A program made the translations under genes and the position numbers. Below the pieces are notes generated by a model. The model made no database searches. It was not told the DNA's origin and saw only the letters and a list, made by a program, of their open reading frames with translations. Positions 34,607 to 44,912 of a DNA stretch of 64,000 nucleotides are shown one piece after another. How positions within the stretch are numbered: position 1 is the stretch's first letter; each line of letters begins with the position of its first letter. Source of the DNA: an uncultured Granulosicoccaceae bacterium (GTDB lineage: Bacteria; Pseudomonadota; Gammaproteobacteria; Granulosicoccales; Granulosicoccaceae); the NCBI GenBank assembly GCA_938035525.1, contig CALHOI010000033.1, positions 43,853-107,852 on the forward strand. Direction: 5' to 3'.

Positions 34607-35097
34607 TGTCCTCGAAAGAGTCAAGCGATGCGCCTGATGAAGAATTGCTTTATCAATCAAAGCGGGTCAAGGTCACACCCTCGTGGCTTATTATTAAAAA
34701 CACCAGCTACGCCGTGCGATACATGCAAAAGCTTACCTACCTTGAGAGTAAGCCGCCGCGCATTGCTGCGGGCATCATATTTGTCCTTTTTTTGTTGTTA
34801 ACTCTGTGGCAAGTGCTGCGCATACGCGAGCAACCTGATTCGAACACACTTGGATGGATTTTGTTGGCGCTGTGCCTGGTGGTATTAGTGATATCGTCGT
34901 TTGTTGCGTTTGCCATGTCGGCAAGCTACACCGTGGTGGTTGTGCTGGCATCTGAAGCGGCACCATTAACCATTAATCCACCCACCAAAACAGAAGCCAA
35001 AAAACTGCACGAAGCATTGTCCCAGGCTATGGATTTTTATCAAAGTAATCCGGAAACACCTTCTGTATTACAAGATACAGTTGGCGAGAGCGCATAA
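34606..35097 (+). CDS. Small membrane protein of unknown function (DUF6232-like topology)
   Basis: 163 residues with two transmembrane helices (IAAGIIFVLFLLLTLWQVLRI; LGWILLALCLVVLVISSFVAFAMS) in the middle. A cytoplasmic N-terminal segment (LLYQSKRVKVTPSWLIIKNTSYAVRYMQKLTYLES) and a soluble C-terminal tail flank them. The shape resembles the DUF6232 type of small membrane proteins, but I am not sure of the family. It is coupled to the NTF2-like gene. Confidence 0.75.
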   Translation: MSSKESSDAPDEELLYQSKRVKVTPSWLIIKNTSYAVRYMQKLTYLESKPPRIAAGIIFVLFLLLTLWQVLRIREQPDSNTLGWILLALCLVVLVISSFVAFAMSASYTVVVVLASEAAPLTINPPTKTEAKKLHEALSQAMDFYQSNPETPSVLQDTVGESA

Positions 35098-35122
35098 ACT
35101 TTTCTAGAGCTTAAATTCAATT

Positions 35123-36031
35123 TTAATTGTTGTGTGACGTGGGTTTTGGCTGCAACACAATCAGTAGTAAGCCTGCCACAATAAATACCGATGCCAGATA
35201 AAACCAGTGGCTCGGCACTTCCTCATACATGATATATCCTGCTATGCCGGCAATAACAAACTGCAACATATTCATTAGCGTCACCGTTTGGCCGCGCAGC
35301 TTTTGCATGGCAAAATTAAGCGCGGTGTGACCGATCACTGTTGATACTGCGGCCAGTAGAATGACCATGCTCACGTTATACCATTCAAAGGTTGGCATAA
35401 CAGGCCCGGTTGCGGCTGCTATTAACAAAGAACATAATCCGGCCACGGTATACATGGGCACAACGTACAACCAAACACTGGCTAGCGTTTCCAGGTAACG
35501 CCTTGCCAAAGCAAGATAAGCTGCGAACAACACCATTGAGATCAGGCAGAGTATGTCGCCTTTGAAGTGATCAGGGCTTATTTGTACATCGTTAAATGTC
35601 ACTATAACAATGCCCACCATTGCAATGGCTGTAGCCATTAGTTCGCGCCGCAGTAGTTTTTCCCGATACAGAAAGAACATGAAAAATGGCATAACCAGAG
35701 GCATAAGATTAACCATCAGTGTGGCATTTGCACCTGGTGTTAAGCGTGCACCGGCAACCCAGGTTATAAAATGTATTGACAATATAATGCCGGGAAGAAA
35801 TGATCGCTTAACCACTTGAGCGAAGGGTGCATCACCGTGTTTTTTTCTGGCCAGAAAATATGCCGGGGATAAAATAACGGCGGCCAGAAGTACTCGCCAC
35901 GCGCTTAGCATGATGGAACGCTCCACGCTTTCGCGAATGAATACAAACGAAATCGCTGAACAGCTTATGCCAAACAGCAGTATGGCAAACAGCAAAAATA
36001 GCGAAGACTTACTCTGCGTTAAGGTCGACAT
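35123..36031 (-). CDS. EamA/DMT-family transporter
   Basis: 302 residues from ATG 36031 with about ten transmembrane helices in two EamA repeats, the fold of drug/metabolite exporters (RhaT/YdcZ type). The first repeat starts SSLFLLFAILLFGISCSAISFVFIRE. The second contains GDILCLISMVLFAAYLALARRYLETLAS. The 5' end overlaps the 3' end of xthA by 23 bases, so it is likely cotranscribed. The substrate is unknown. Confidence 0.9.
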   Translation of the reverse strand: MSTLTQSKSSLFLLFAILLFGISCSAISFVFIRESVERSIMLSAWRVLLAAVILSPAYFLARKKHGDAPFAQVVKRSFLPGIILSIHFITWVAGARLTPGANATLMVNLMPLVMPFFMFFLYREKLLRRELMATAIAMVGIVIVTFNDVQISPDHFKGDILCLISMVLFAAYLALARRYLETLASVWLYVVPMYTVAGLCSLLIAAATGPVMPTFEWYNVSMVILLAAVSTVIGHTALNFAMQKLRGQTVTLMNMLQFVIAGIAGYIMYEEVPSHWFYLASVFIVAGLLLIVLQPKPTSHNN

Positions 36032-36791
36032 CGTAATCAATTATCAAGGGTGCGTGATCGGAAAAACGTTTGGCGCGATACACTTTGGTGCGCTTCACTT
36101 TATTTCTTAGGTCATCACTGACAACTTGATAATCAATACGCCATCCGACGTTTTTATCCCACGATTGCCCGCGATTGGACCACCAGGTGTATTCGTGATC
36201 TTTTTGCGGCAGTTGCCGAAATGCATCAGCGTATTTGTGTTTGGTAAAAAGATCTGTCATCCATTGGCGTTCCTCGGGTAAAAAACCGGAGTTCTTTTTA
36301 TTGCCCTTCCAGTTACGAATGTCAGCCTCTGTGTGGGCAATATTCCAGTCGCCACAAACCACCTGAGAGCGTTTGGAGCGTCGGCGCTTTTGCAAGTGGG
36401 GTAGAAATACATCCATCATGTTGTATTTGTAGCCTTGTCGTATATCGCCACTGGAGCCGGATGGCATATACAAGGACGTGACACTGATATTGTCAAACTG
36501 TGCCTCAAGGTAACGACCTTCGTTGTCTATCCAGTCCACACCCAGGCCGCGGATGACCTTTTTAGGTTTGATTCGCGAATAGATCGCAGTGCCGCTATAG
36601 CCCTTTTTTACGGCGTCGAAATAGTAGCTGTGAAAGCCCTTGGGGTGGTAAACCGGGTCTTCGAGCTGGTCGATTTGAGCCTTGGTTTCCTGAATACACA
36701 CCACATCCGCTTTTTGTCTGGAGAGCCAGGTGAAAAAGCCTTTTCGGGCCGCAGATCTGATGCCGTTCACATTAACGGTGATAATTCTCAT
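36009..36791 (-). CDS. xthA: Exodeoxyribonuclease III (AP endonuclease)
   Basis: 260 residues from ATG 36791, the start that begins MRIITVNVNGIRSAARKGFFTWLSRQ. Motifs are DVVCIQETKAQ, SLYMPSG, VVCGDWNIAHTEADI and FSDHAPLIIDYD with the catalytic Asp-His pair. It acts in base excision repair. The close relative Crc in pseudomonads lacks some active residues; here the metal-binding and catalytic residues look intact, so a nuclease is more likely. It is near argB as crc is in Pseudomonas. Confidence 0.92.
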   Translation of the reverse strand: MRIITVNVNGIRSAARKGFFTWLSRQKADVVCIQETKAQIDQLEDPVYHPKGFHSYYFDAVKKGYSGTAIYSRIKPKKVIRGLGVDWIDNEGRYLEAQFDNISVTSLYMPSGSSGDIRQGYKYNMMDVFLPHLQKRRRSKRSQVVCGDWNIAHTEADIRNWKGNKKNSGFLPEERQWMTDLFTKHKYADAFRQLPQKDHEYTWWSNRGQSWDKNVGWRIDYQVVSDDLRNKVKRTKVYRAKRFSDHAPLIIDYDVDLNAE

Positions 36792-36986
36792 GGAGGCAAT
36801 TGTACACGTCTCAAATCTCACGATTCCGCTCACAGAAAACACCGATACCGCTTAAACACGGGCCTCTGGTGGACGCTAGTTATTTAGGCGGTCGGGCAAG
36901 CCCAGTTAGGTGAGGTCGGAACAAAGCGAAAATCAGATGTGCCCGCCAACAGGCATTTGTCGTAATAACACTAGATCGGGAAGAGC

Positions 36987-37616
36987 ATGAACAGTATCCA
37001 AATTTTAAAGCCAGGACGACGCTTTGCTGTAGTGTTAGCCGGTTTGGTTGTCTGTGGTTTCGTACAGGCGCAATCATCAAGTAATAAGGTCTATCGCTGG
37101 CAAGACAGCGGTTTAACCACATATCAAGACAGAGCCCCAAGCTCCGCTCAGGATAACGGGCACGCAATTCTAAGTAAGCAGGGTGTTGTAGTAAAGGAAG
37201 TGCTGAGTCGCGAAGAGCGGCGAGAAGCGCGCAAGGCCGAGCGTGATCGTGAATTGGCGAAGATTCGTGATCGAGCCCTGTTGGCAACCTTTACCACTGA
37301 GGAAGACCTCACCAGAACCCGCGATGATCGCATTGGTATGATTGATGGGTTGATCAGTCGATTGGATGATCGTATCCGTATTTTGTCTGAGCGATTAAGC
37401 GTTGTCGAGAAGCGCATTCTGCAACAGGAAAAATCACGTGGTGAGTCCAAAGCACAGGAATCACTGTATGCCGAACAACACAGCATTCAGCGTAACATTG
37501 AGAACGCCTGGTCTCTTATTGATTCTAAAGCGGCTGAAAGAAGCGTCGTGGCTGAAAAGTTTGACGATGATCTTATCCGTTACCGCGAACTAAAAGTGGA
37601 AATGGGTCGCGACTAG
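36987..37616 (+). CDS. Exported DUF4124-like coiled-coil protein
   Basis: 209 residues. A signal peptide (RRFAVVLAGLVVCGFVQAQSS) is followed by KVYRWQDSGLTTYQDRAP, the typical DUF4124 beta-hairpin module with its YRWxDxxGxxxYxDxxP pattern. The rest is long charged helix (EERREARKAERDRELAKIRDRA and DDRIRILSERLSVVEKRIL), a probable coiled coil. The protein is likely periplasmic. Function is unknown. Confidence 0.83.
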   Translation: MNSIQILKPGRRFAVVLAGLVVCGFVQAQSSSNKVYRWQDSGLTTYQDRAPSSAQDNGHAILSKQGVVVKEVLSREERREARKAERDRELAKIRDRALLATFTTEEDLTRTRDDRIGMIDGLISRLDDRIRILSERLSVVEKRILQQEKSRGESKAQESLYAEQHSIQRNIENAWSLIDSKAAERSVVAEKFDDDLIRYRELKVEMGRD

Positions 37617-37728
37617 TACAGGTTAATATCGACACGAGTTATAACCGGCACAAGCTTAAATGGGCTGAGGTTTCCATCGCGGCCCTGTTTGCGACTTACA
37701 GATGGTAAATTTAGTTCTTCGTTTGACA

Positions 37729-38646
<918 letters not shown>

Positions 38647-38657
38647 TTATTTGTGCT

Positions 38658-40034
38658 TTAGAACGGGGTGTCGACACTCGCGTCGGTACGTTGCATAGTA
38701 TCCCGAAATTCGTTCTGGATGCGAGTCATGGCTTCATCGGAGTCGGCTTCGAAGCGAATGACCAGCGATGGTGTTGTGTTGGACGCACGAACCAAACCCC
38801 AGCCATCGGCAAAATCGGCTCGAACCCCATCAATCGTTGTTAGCTTGGCACCGTCAAACTTTGCGTTTTTGGCAAAGGCTTCAATAAATTCATGGTGTGC
38901 ACCGTCGCGTTCAAAAACGACGTTGAGCTCTGGCGTGTTAATGCTGTCTGGAATAGCGCCGAATATCTCGCTGGCAGACTGATCGGTATTGGATAGAATT
39001 TCCAGCAGACGTGCCGCTGCATACAACGCATCATCGAATCCGTACCAGCGCTCTTTAAAAAACAGATGACCGCTCATTTCGCCACCGAGTAGTGCGCCGG
39101 TTTCTTTGATTCGCGCTTTAATAAACGAGTGACCTGTTTTCCACATGTCGGGTTCGCCACCAGCAGCTGAGATGGCATCAGGCAATACTTTTGAGCATTT
39201 TACGTCGTAAATAATGCGTGCCCCCGGGTTGCGAGACAAGACATCTTGAGCAAATAAAACCATTTGACGATCAGGCCAGATAACATTGCCTTTGTCGTCG
39301 ATGACGCCAACTCGATCGCCGTCACCGTCGAATGCCAAACCCACTTCGGTTTTATTTTCTGCCACTGACTTAATTAAGTCTTGCAGGTTGTCCAGTTTGG
39401 CAGGGTCAGGGTGGTGATTAGGAAAGTTGCCATCAACTTCGGTAAACAACGCTGTGCTTTCGCAACCAAGCGCTTCAAATAATTGAGGCGCTGCAGCGCC
39501 AGCCACACCGTTGCCGCAATCGTAAGCAATTTTAACGGGTCGGGTTAATTTGATATCGCTGGTAATGGCGTCCAGGTAATCCTGCAATACATCCTGAGAA
39601 GAAATCTTACCCTTACCGTTGTGTAGTTTGCCGGCCTTTATGCGATTGTATAAAGCCGTGATGCCATCACCAAACAAGGCATCGGTGCTGACCATCATTT
39701 TTAAACCGTTGTACTCGGGCGGATTGTGGCTTCCCGTAACCATAATGCCGGTTCCGGTTTTTAAATGATAAGTGGCAAAGTATAAAACCGGTGTGGGGAC
39801 CATGCCGATATCAATCACGTTAACACCCGTTGCAGCAATGCCTTTGCTTAACGACTCTATCAGTGCAGGTCCGGACAATCGACCATCGCGCGCGACTACC
39901 GCCGTTGTTATACCGCGCTCATGGCATTCGCTGCCGAATGCGCGACCAATTTCATGCACAACATCGGGGGTGAGTGTTTCGGTGACAACGCCTCTAATGT
40001 CGTAAGCACGAAAAATGGCAGAAGAGATTTTCAT
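38658..40034 (-). CDS. algC: Phosphomannomutase/phosphoglucomutase
   Basis: 458-residue alpha-D-phosphohexomutase. The start is IFRAYDIRGVV. The active serine loop is VTGSHNPPEYNGLKM, the metal loop LAFDGDGDRVGVIDD, the sugar-binding loop GGEMSGHLFF and the phosphate-binding end RASNTTPSLVIRFE. It interconverts mannose and glucose 1- and 6-phosphates for exopolysaccharide and LPS precursors. It is next to argB and dut as in Pseudomonas, which supports the algC name over manB. Confidence 0.93.
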   Translation of the reverse strand: MKISSAIFRAYDIRGVVTETLTPDVVHEIGRAFGSECHERGITTAVVARDGRLSGPALIESLSKGIAATGVNVIDIGMVPTPVLYFATYHLKTGTGIMVTGSHNPPEYNGLKMMVSTDALFGDGITALYNRIKAGKLHNGKGKISSQDVLQDYLDAITSDIKLTRPVKIAYDCGNGVAGAAAPQLFEALGCESTALFTEVDGNFPNHHPDPAKLDNLQDLIKSVAENKTEVGLAFDGDGDRVGVIDDKGNVIWPDRQMVLFAQDVLSRNPGARIIYDVKCSKVLPDAISAAGGEPDMWKTGHSFIKARIKETGALLGGEMSGHLFFKERWYGFDDALYAAARLLEILSNTDQSASEIFGAIPDSINTPELNVVFERDGAHHEFIEAFAKNAKFDGAKLTTIDGVRADFADGWGLVRASNTTPSLVIRFEADSDEAMTRIQNEFRDTMQRTDASVDTPF

Positions 40035-40266
40035 ATCCTGTTAGTCCTTATTATTGCAGGTGCAAAGATGTCTGGTTGCAACGGCCATGCCTTTTGGCGT
40101 CAACATGACCGTATCATTTGTCACAGAATTGACGCAAATTCGGCAGCCTCCATTAGCTCAGGAACTATCGCCGCCGATGAAGCTGATTCTAACCCGTTAT
40201 CTTGTCTCCAGACGCAAGAAAAACCGGCGAGGAGCCGCTGCAGTGAGCTTTATTTGGGAAATAGGG

Positions 40267-40722
40267 CTAGCTTTTGCCGGTTGAACCGAACCCGCCAGCA
40301 CCTCGTTCGCTGTCGCTAAACGCCTCCACCTGATTAAATTGAACCTGCGCCACAGGCACAATAACCAGTTGCGCAATGCGTTCGCCTTCAGCAACAGTGT
40401 AGGGCGTTTCACCGCGATTCCAGCACGATACAAATAACTGGCCCTGGTAGTCAGAGTCGATAAGGCCGACCAGATTACCCAGCACAATACCGTGCTTATG
40501 GCCTAAGCCCGAACGCGGCACAATAAGCCCGGCATAACCAGGGTCGCGTATGTAAATGGCAATACCTGTGGGAATGAGGTGCGTATCCCCGGGTGACACC
40601 AACAATTCTTTATCAACACAAGCGCGCAAGTCCAGGCCTGCCGAACCCTCGCTGGCATAAGCGGGTAAGTCGATGCTTTTACCGATGCGAGAATCGACAA
40701 TAGTAAAATCAATGGATTGCAT
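40267..40722 (-). CDS. dut: dUTP diphosphatase
   Basis: 151-residue trimeric dUTPase. The five family motifs are visible: [52 protein letters not shown] and the C-terminal [10 protein letters not shown] loop. It removes dUTP and supplies dUMP for thymidylate synthesis. It lies nine bases after coaBC in the conserved cluster. Confidence 0.97.
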   Translation of the reverse strand: MQSIDFTIVDSRIGKSIDLPAYASEGSAGLDLRACVDKELLVSPGDTHLIPTGIAIYIRDPGYAGLIVPRSGLGHKHGIVLGNLVGLIDSDYQGQLFVSCWNRGETPYTVAEGERIAQLVIVPVAQVQFNQVEAFSDSERGAGGFGSTGKS

Positions 40723-40731
40723 GTGTGGTGC

Positions 40732-42039
40732 TCAGCGTGTGGCTAGTCGTTCTGCAATTATATCGAGTAGTTCGGCTGCTACCTGTTTTTTTGGTGCTGA
40801 GGCTATGTGTTGATGTCCGTCTCCGGGCCAGTAGACGTCGAGCGAATTTGAGTCCGAGCCAAAGACGGGGTTGTCTGGCTGAGCAACATGGTTCGCAGCG
40901 ATTAAGTCGAGTTTCTTTTTAATGAGCTTACCGGTGGCGTGTTTTTTTACGTGTTCGGTCTCGGCAGCAAAACCCACGCAGAACGGTTTTTCGGGCATGG
41001 CTGCAATGCTGGCAAGAATATCCGGGTTGCGCACCAGCGTCAGGGTTAAGTCGTCTTTGCTTTTCTTGATTTTTTCTTCGGCTACCGATTCTACTCGGTA
41101 GTCAGCCACTGCAGCGACACTGATAAATACATCAGCGCCGTGAACCGCACTGAGCGCAGCTTTATGCATTGACTTGGCTGTATCAACATCAATACGTGCT
41201 ACCCCCGACGGTGTTGGCAACGAAACCGGACCGGCAATCAGAGTAACTTTTGCCTGTTGTTTTACCGCGGCAGCCGCCAGCGCAAAACCCATTTTCCCTG
41301 AAGATCGGTTGGTTAAGTATCGCACTGGGTCAATGGGTTCTACTGTGGGACCTGCGGTTACCACAATGTGTAAGCCTGCCAACGATCGATGATGCTCGGC
41401 GTATGCGCTGGGTTGATTAGCAGCATTGTGATGCTGCGCTGTGCTTGGAATCGCGCTACCGCCAGGTACAGCTAATTTGTTTAATGAATGATTATTAACA
41501 AACTGAATAACGGCATCTCTTATGGTTTCAGGTTCGTGCATGCGACCAGCACCGGTTTCACCGCAAGCTTGTGCGCCTTCGTCGGGACCAATCATCGTAA
41601 AGTTTCTATCGATTAATATTTTTGTGTTTGCCGCAGTGGCAGGATTACTCCACATGAGTCTATTCATGGCCGGTGCAATTAGAACCGGTGCATCGGTTGC
41701 CAGGCATAACGTTGTCAGCAGATCATCACTAAAACCGTGACTCAAGCGTGCCATCAGGTTTGCACTTGCGGGCGCTATTAATATGATGTCAGCCCAGCGA
41801 GCCAGTTCGATGTGGCCCATGGCTGCTTCGGCGTCGGTATCGAGTAAGTCGGTATGCACTGGATTGCCCGTTAATGCTTGCAGAGTCAGTGGTGTAATGA
41901 ATGCTTGGGCGCCGCTTGTCATAACGACTCGTACGTCTGCACCAGCATCGATAAGTCGTCTTGCCAGAATGGCGCTTTTGTAGGCGGCAATGCCGCCAGA
42001 GATACCAAGCAGTATTTTTTTATTTTCGAGTGGCTGCAT
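40732..42039 (-). CDS. coaBC: Bifunctional phosphopantothenoylcysteine decarboxylase / phosphopantothenate-cysteine ligase
   Basis: 435 residues. The N-terminal FMN decarboxylase (CoaC) domain has LLGISGGIAAYKS, PASANLMARLSHG, PAMNRLMWSNPA and ACGETGAGRMHEP with the catalytic cysteine. The C-terminal CoaB ligase domain has VTAGPTVEPIDPVRYLTNRSSGKMGFALA and later FAAETE and AANHVAQPDNPVFGSDSN. It makes 4'-phosphopantetheine for coenzyme A synthesis. It leads dut and the rest of the cluster. Confidence 0.97.
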   Translation of the reverse strand: MQPLENKKILLGISGGIAAYKSAILARRLIDAGADVRVVMTSGAQAFITPLTLQALTGNPVHTDLLDTDAEAAMGHIELARWADIILIAPASANLMARLSHGFSDDLLTTLCLATDAPVLIAPAMNRLMWSNPATAANTKILIDRNFTMIGPDEGAQACGETGAGRMHEPETIRDAVIQFVNNHSLNKLAVPGGSAIPSTAQHHNAANQPSAYAEHHRSLAGLHIVVTAGPTVEPIDPVRYLTNRSSGKMGFALAAAAVKQQAKVTLIAGPVSLPTPSGVARIDVDTAKSMHKAALSAVHGADVFISVAAVADYRVESVAEEKIKKSKDDLTLTLVRNPDILASIAAMPEKPFCVGFAAETEHVKKHATGKLIKKKLDLIAANHVAQPDNPVFGSDSNSLDVYWPGDGHQHIASAPKKQVAAELLDIIAERLATR

Positions 42040-42118
42040 AAGACTATGGTAACAGGCTTAGGTGTTTGCATCCCTGAATGGACACTACAGAAAGCGCAAC
42101 GATCATGCCGGAGGGTAA

Positions 42119-42143
42119 CCAAGCCGCCCGATTGGCGGCTTGG
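42119..42143. terminator. GC-rich inverted repeat between comE and coaBC
   Basis: Arms CCAAGCCGCC and GGCGGCTTGG are perfect complements around a five-base loop CGATT. On the minus strand it follows comE, but no T run comes after it, so a rho-independent terminator is possible rather than proven. Confidence 0.5.
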
Positions 42144-42172
42144 ATATTAACTGCTGTGTGACCCAGTTTGGA

Positions 42173-42742
42173 TCAGGCTTTTGCTTTGGCTGCTTTTATC
42201 GCTTCCCGGAATCGATCACGTATGGCCAGTGACGTTAGTGGGATGGGTGTCATGGCCGGACTGCCAGGGTCAACTTTGGCAACAATGACGTGTGGTCCGG
42301 GTGTGCCAAGGCACTTTTTAAGCTCTGCGGCTGCGGCACTGCCGGGCACTTCAACACTGCTTTTAATGCCAGCCGCTTTTGCGATGGCCGCCAGAGATGT
42401 GCCTTTGGCCGTGTGCGTGGGTTGATCGCCTGTTGAGCCATAAGAGCCGTTATCAACGATAAACAGAATGAAGTTTTTGCAATCTTCAAGCGCAATGGTA
42501 GACAAGGTACCCAGGTTCATTAGCACGCTGCCGTCACCATCAATAGAGATGACCGTGTCTTCGATTTCCATGCTTAAGCCCAGTCCAATAGAAGACGACA
42601 GTCCCATGGAGCCCAGCATGTAAAAGTGATGGTCGTTATCGCGAATGGAATACAGCTCTTGCGATGGGAAGCCAAGATTGCAAATAACAAATTCGTTAGT
42701 GATTTCGGGCACAATCGATTGCAGTAATTCGTAACGTCTCAT
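42173..42742 (-). CDS. comE: Thiamine-diphosphate decarboxylase beta subunit (sulfopyruvate/phosphonopyruvate decarboxylase type)
   Basis: 189-residue C-terminal TPP-binding half. The motif GDGSVLMNLGTLSTIALEDCKNFILFIVDNGSYGSTGDQPTH is the ThDP-binding GDGS...N pattern with N and S. The split gene pair matches ComD/ComE of coenzyme M synthesis and sulfopyruvate decarboxylase in bacterial C3-sulfonate degradation; phosphonopyruvate decarboxylase is a close relative. It begins two bases after comD ends. Neither a sulfolactate dehydrogenase nor a phosphoenolpyruvate mutase gene is nearby to decide. Confidence 0.75.
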   Translation of the reverse strand: MRRYELLQSIVPEITNEFVICNLGFPSQELYSIRDNDHHFYMLGSMGLSSSIGLGLSMEIEDTVISIDGDGSVLMNLGTLSTIALEDCKNFILFIVDNGSYGSTGDQPTHTAKGTSLAAIAKAAGIKSSVEVPGSAAAAELKKCLGTPGPHVIVAKVDPGSPAMTPIPLTSLAIRDRFREAIKAAKAKA

Positions 42743-42744
42743 GT

Positions 42745-43251
42745 TTATCGAGCTCCCCAGAAATCGTAGTCAAGAATGGCGGCTACCGGACCTTCAGCAA
42801 CATCGGTAAAAGGCACAAGCTGGCCAATTTTTTTTGTGTCTTTGGGGTCGCTAAACATATAAGTAGGTATGTTGATGGTTTGCAACAGAGTTTCTACTGC
42901 CGTACCCATAGGCACCTGAGCCCCTATAGGCTCGCCTGGAGAGCCGCGATGACTAATCACCATTAAAAACGGCAGACGGTAGTAATTACCCAAGGAGCAT
43001 AAAGAGGTTATTAATGTGCCCACACCTGTGTTTTGCATAACAATAACCGGTTTACGGCCTGCTAGCCACGCGCCAGTACAAATGCCAAGGCCTTCTTCTT
43101 CGCGATTAACAGCACGATAAGTGATTTCGTTGTCTTGCTCTAAGGTTGAAATAAAACCACCGAGCAACTTACAGGGTACAGACACAAAAAAATCAGCACC
43201 GTTGGCTTTTAGGTCGGCAAGTAATGCCTGGTTTACGTCGTTTGCACTCAT
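42745..43251 (-). CDS. comD: Thiamine-diphosphate decarboxylase alpha subunit (ComD-like)
   Basis: 168 residues from ATG 43251; an alternative GTG lies nine bases upstream at 43260. The pyrimidine-binding half has GADFFVSVPCKLLGGFI, VNREEEGLGICTGAWLAGRKPVIVMQNTGVGTLI with the cofactor-activating glutamate, and ISHRGSPGEPIGAQVPMG. This closely resembles sulfopyruvate decarboxylase alpha and related phosphonopyruvate decarboxylases. It is followed directly by the beta subunit and preceded by a GntR regulator. Confidence 0.75.
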   Translation of the reverse strand: MSANDVNQALLADLKANGADFFVSVPCKLLGGFISTLEQDNEITYRAVNREEEGLGICTGAWLAGRKPVIVMQNTGVGTLITSLCSLGNYYRLPFLMVISHRGSPGEPIGAQVPMGTAVETLLQTINIPTYMFSDPKDTKKIGQLVPFTDVAEGPVAAILDYDFWGAR

Positions 43252-43300
43252 TGTAGGCACACTCGGCTTGGAAAGTTGGAAGGAATTTGAGTCATATTGG

Positions 43301-44068
43301 TTAGCTCAGGTTTACATTGTATTGAAACAAGTCAGCACGAAACTGACTGGTGCGTATTTCGACAACTCGGTCTTTCATATCAAACGCTGTGCGATTGACT
43401 TGTAGGGTTGGGCTGTTGATTTTAATTTTTAAATCTGTGGCAATTTTTTTGTCTGCGGTAATTGCACTGACGTATTCGTCTGCGCGTAAAACAAAAATGC
43501 CGTATCGCTGGTGATAAAACGGATACAAGGCCTGAGGCAAAGCATCATCGAAATCGGCCAGACCAGCGAACAGGGAGTCGGGCACAACTACGTGCTCACG
43601 TGTAGCCCTGACACCATCAACCAAACGCAGTCGTTCAATCACAACCACTGAATCTTTGGCATTAATGCCAAAGCTGCTTTGTTCGTGATTGTTTGCCTGG
43701 CGTTTGAATACGGTTTCTGTATGGGGTTCGGGCGTGACTCTTTCACCTTGTGGGTGAGCAAGTCTGAAAAAGTGGAAGTAAGAGCGTTCCTCCGAGAGCT
43801 TTCTGACGAACGTGCCGCGGCCTTGTTGGCGAACCACAAGGCCGGCTTCCTCAACCACTGACATGGCTTTTCGCACCGTTCCCTGACTGACCGAAAACTC
43901 ATCGGCCAGGGCAAATTCATTGGGAATGGTTTCGCCGGGCCGCCAATGGCCATCGTATATGCGATTGCTTATACGATCGGCCACGCGCTGATACAGGGGC
44001 GCGGTGTCCAATGGGGTAACTGTGGGTTGCAAGGTGTTGTCCGGGCCAGTGGCCTGCCGGTGATTCAT
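43301..44068 (-). CDS. GntR-family regulator, HutC subfamily
   Basis: 255 residues from ATG 44068; the open frame to 44227 reaches into the DUF922 region and is rejected. The N-terminal winged helix is PLYQRVADRISNRIYDGHWRPGETIPNEFALADEFSVSQGTVRKAMSVVEEAGLVVRQQGRGTFV. The C-terminal UTRA effector domain has VVVIERLRLVDGVRATREHVVVPDSLFAGL. It leads the comD-comE pair on the same strand, and a perfect palindrome covers its own start codon, so autoregulation and control of comDE are likely. The effector is unknown. Confidence 0.9.
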   Translation of the reverse strand: MNHRQATGPDNTLQPTVTPLDTAPLYQRVADRISNRIYDGHWRPGETIPNEFALADEFSVSQGTVRKAMSVVEEAGLVVRQQGRGTFVRKLSEERSYFHFFRLAHPQGERVTPEPHTETVFKRQANNHEQSSFGINAKDSVVVIERLRLVDGVRATREHVVVPDSLFAGLADFDDALPQALYPFYHQRYGIFVLRADEYVSAITADKKIATDLKIKINSPTLQVNRTAFDMKDRVVEIRTSQFRADLFQYNVNLS

Positions 44069-44085
44069 GTATAAGATACATGAAT
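44063..44085. promoter_or_regulatory. Perfect 10-bp inverted repeat, candidate GntR operator
   Basis: ATTCATGTAT, spacer AAG, ATACATGAAT. The minus-strand ATG of the gntR gene (44066-44068) is inside the left arm. The core GTAT-AAG-ATAC fits the general HutC-type palindrome form. Confidence 0.7.
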
Positions 44086-44156
44086 TGGATGACTGAAACA
44101 AACAATTTGTTGCCTGTGGCGGGCGGTTACCTGGCGTAGCTGACGATTTTTGCGGC

Positions 44157-44750
44157 TTAGCAGTCGGACAACATCGGTGGTGCGCTGGCGGCGTGAAACT
44201 TATCGTGCAATTTATCGTTTTCGTCAAGAATCATCTCGACTTCTGCATTAATGGCGTTTTTTAATGCATCGCACGAGGCGCGGGGTCGTATCGCACCTAT
44301 TCGGCTTTTGATGTCTTCGATATCCAGCAGGCGGTACAGCTTGCGGTGTTGTTCCTCGTGAAGCTGAATTTCGTACCAAACCAAATCCCAGTTTTTTTGC
44401 AGGCAGGCTTTGGCTTTATCGCGTTCAATCCACTCTGGCATGTAAATGGTGATGTCGTAGCTGAAATCCACCTTGACCAATGAGCACACGCCGTCAGCAT
44501 CAACATTGGCGGTCCATCCTACTTTTGTGTTCAGTTTGGTGTAACCGAAGGCGCCTTCGGGGCTGTGGCTATTTTGTAGAATTTGGTCAATGAGCTCTTG
44601 CGCAGTAGTGCCACTTATCGGGTAAGAGAATTGATACTCATCGGCTAACGCTGACGGCGATAGAGCAATTGATGCTGCGCTCAGGCAAGCAATTATGAGT
44701 GCGAACAGCACTCGACGTATTGACTCTGTACAGCCATAGAAGGTGTTCAT
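44157..44750 (-). CDS. DUF922 secreted zinc-protease-like protein
   Basis: 197 residues with an N-terminal signal peptide (RRVLFALIIACLSAASIALSPSALA). The later LHEEQHRKLYRLLDIEDIKSRI contains the HExxH-type metal motif HEEQH, which is the DUF922 hallmark. The IVYMPEW-like region (YDITIYMPEWIERDKAKACLQKNWDLVWYEIQLHEEQH) matches the family. It is likely periplasmic; proteolytic activity is proposed but not proven for the family. It is upstream of gntR on the same strand with a separate start. Confidence 0.85.
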   Translation of the reverse strand: MNTFYGCTESIRRVLFALIIACLSAASIALSPSALADEYQFSYPISGTTAQELIDQILQNSHSPEGAFGYTKLNTKVGWTANVDADGVCSLVKVDFSYDITIYMPEWIERDKAKACLQKNWDLVWYEIQLHEEQHRKLYRLLDIEDIKSRIGAIRPRASCDALKNAINAEVEMILDENDKLHDKFHAASAPPMLSDC

Positions 44751-44912
44751 TAGAGCATTAAGATTGGAGCAGTAGCTAGCCTATCAACAATTGGGTTTGC
44801 TGGTTTTAGTTTTTATCTTGTTAATTTATTATCAGCTAAATTAAAAATCAGCCAAATTATTCATCAGCCAAAATTAACCATCAGGCATGTGGCTGTTGGT
44901 TTGTTCGCATAG

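Noticed and set aside
40035..40266. Small plus-strand ORFs between algC and dut
   Set aside because: They have no ribosome site, no family resemblance and overlap dut on the other strand.
44069..44227. Longer GntR protein start
   Set aside because: The added residues are proline/cysteine-rich and overlap the neighbouring gene's end; the family starts at 44068, where the palindrome lies.
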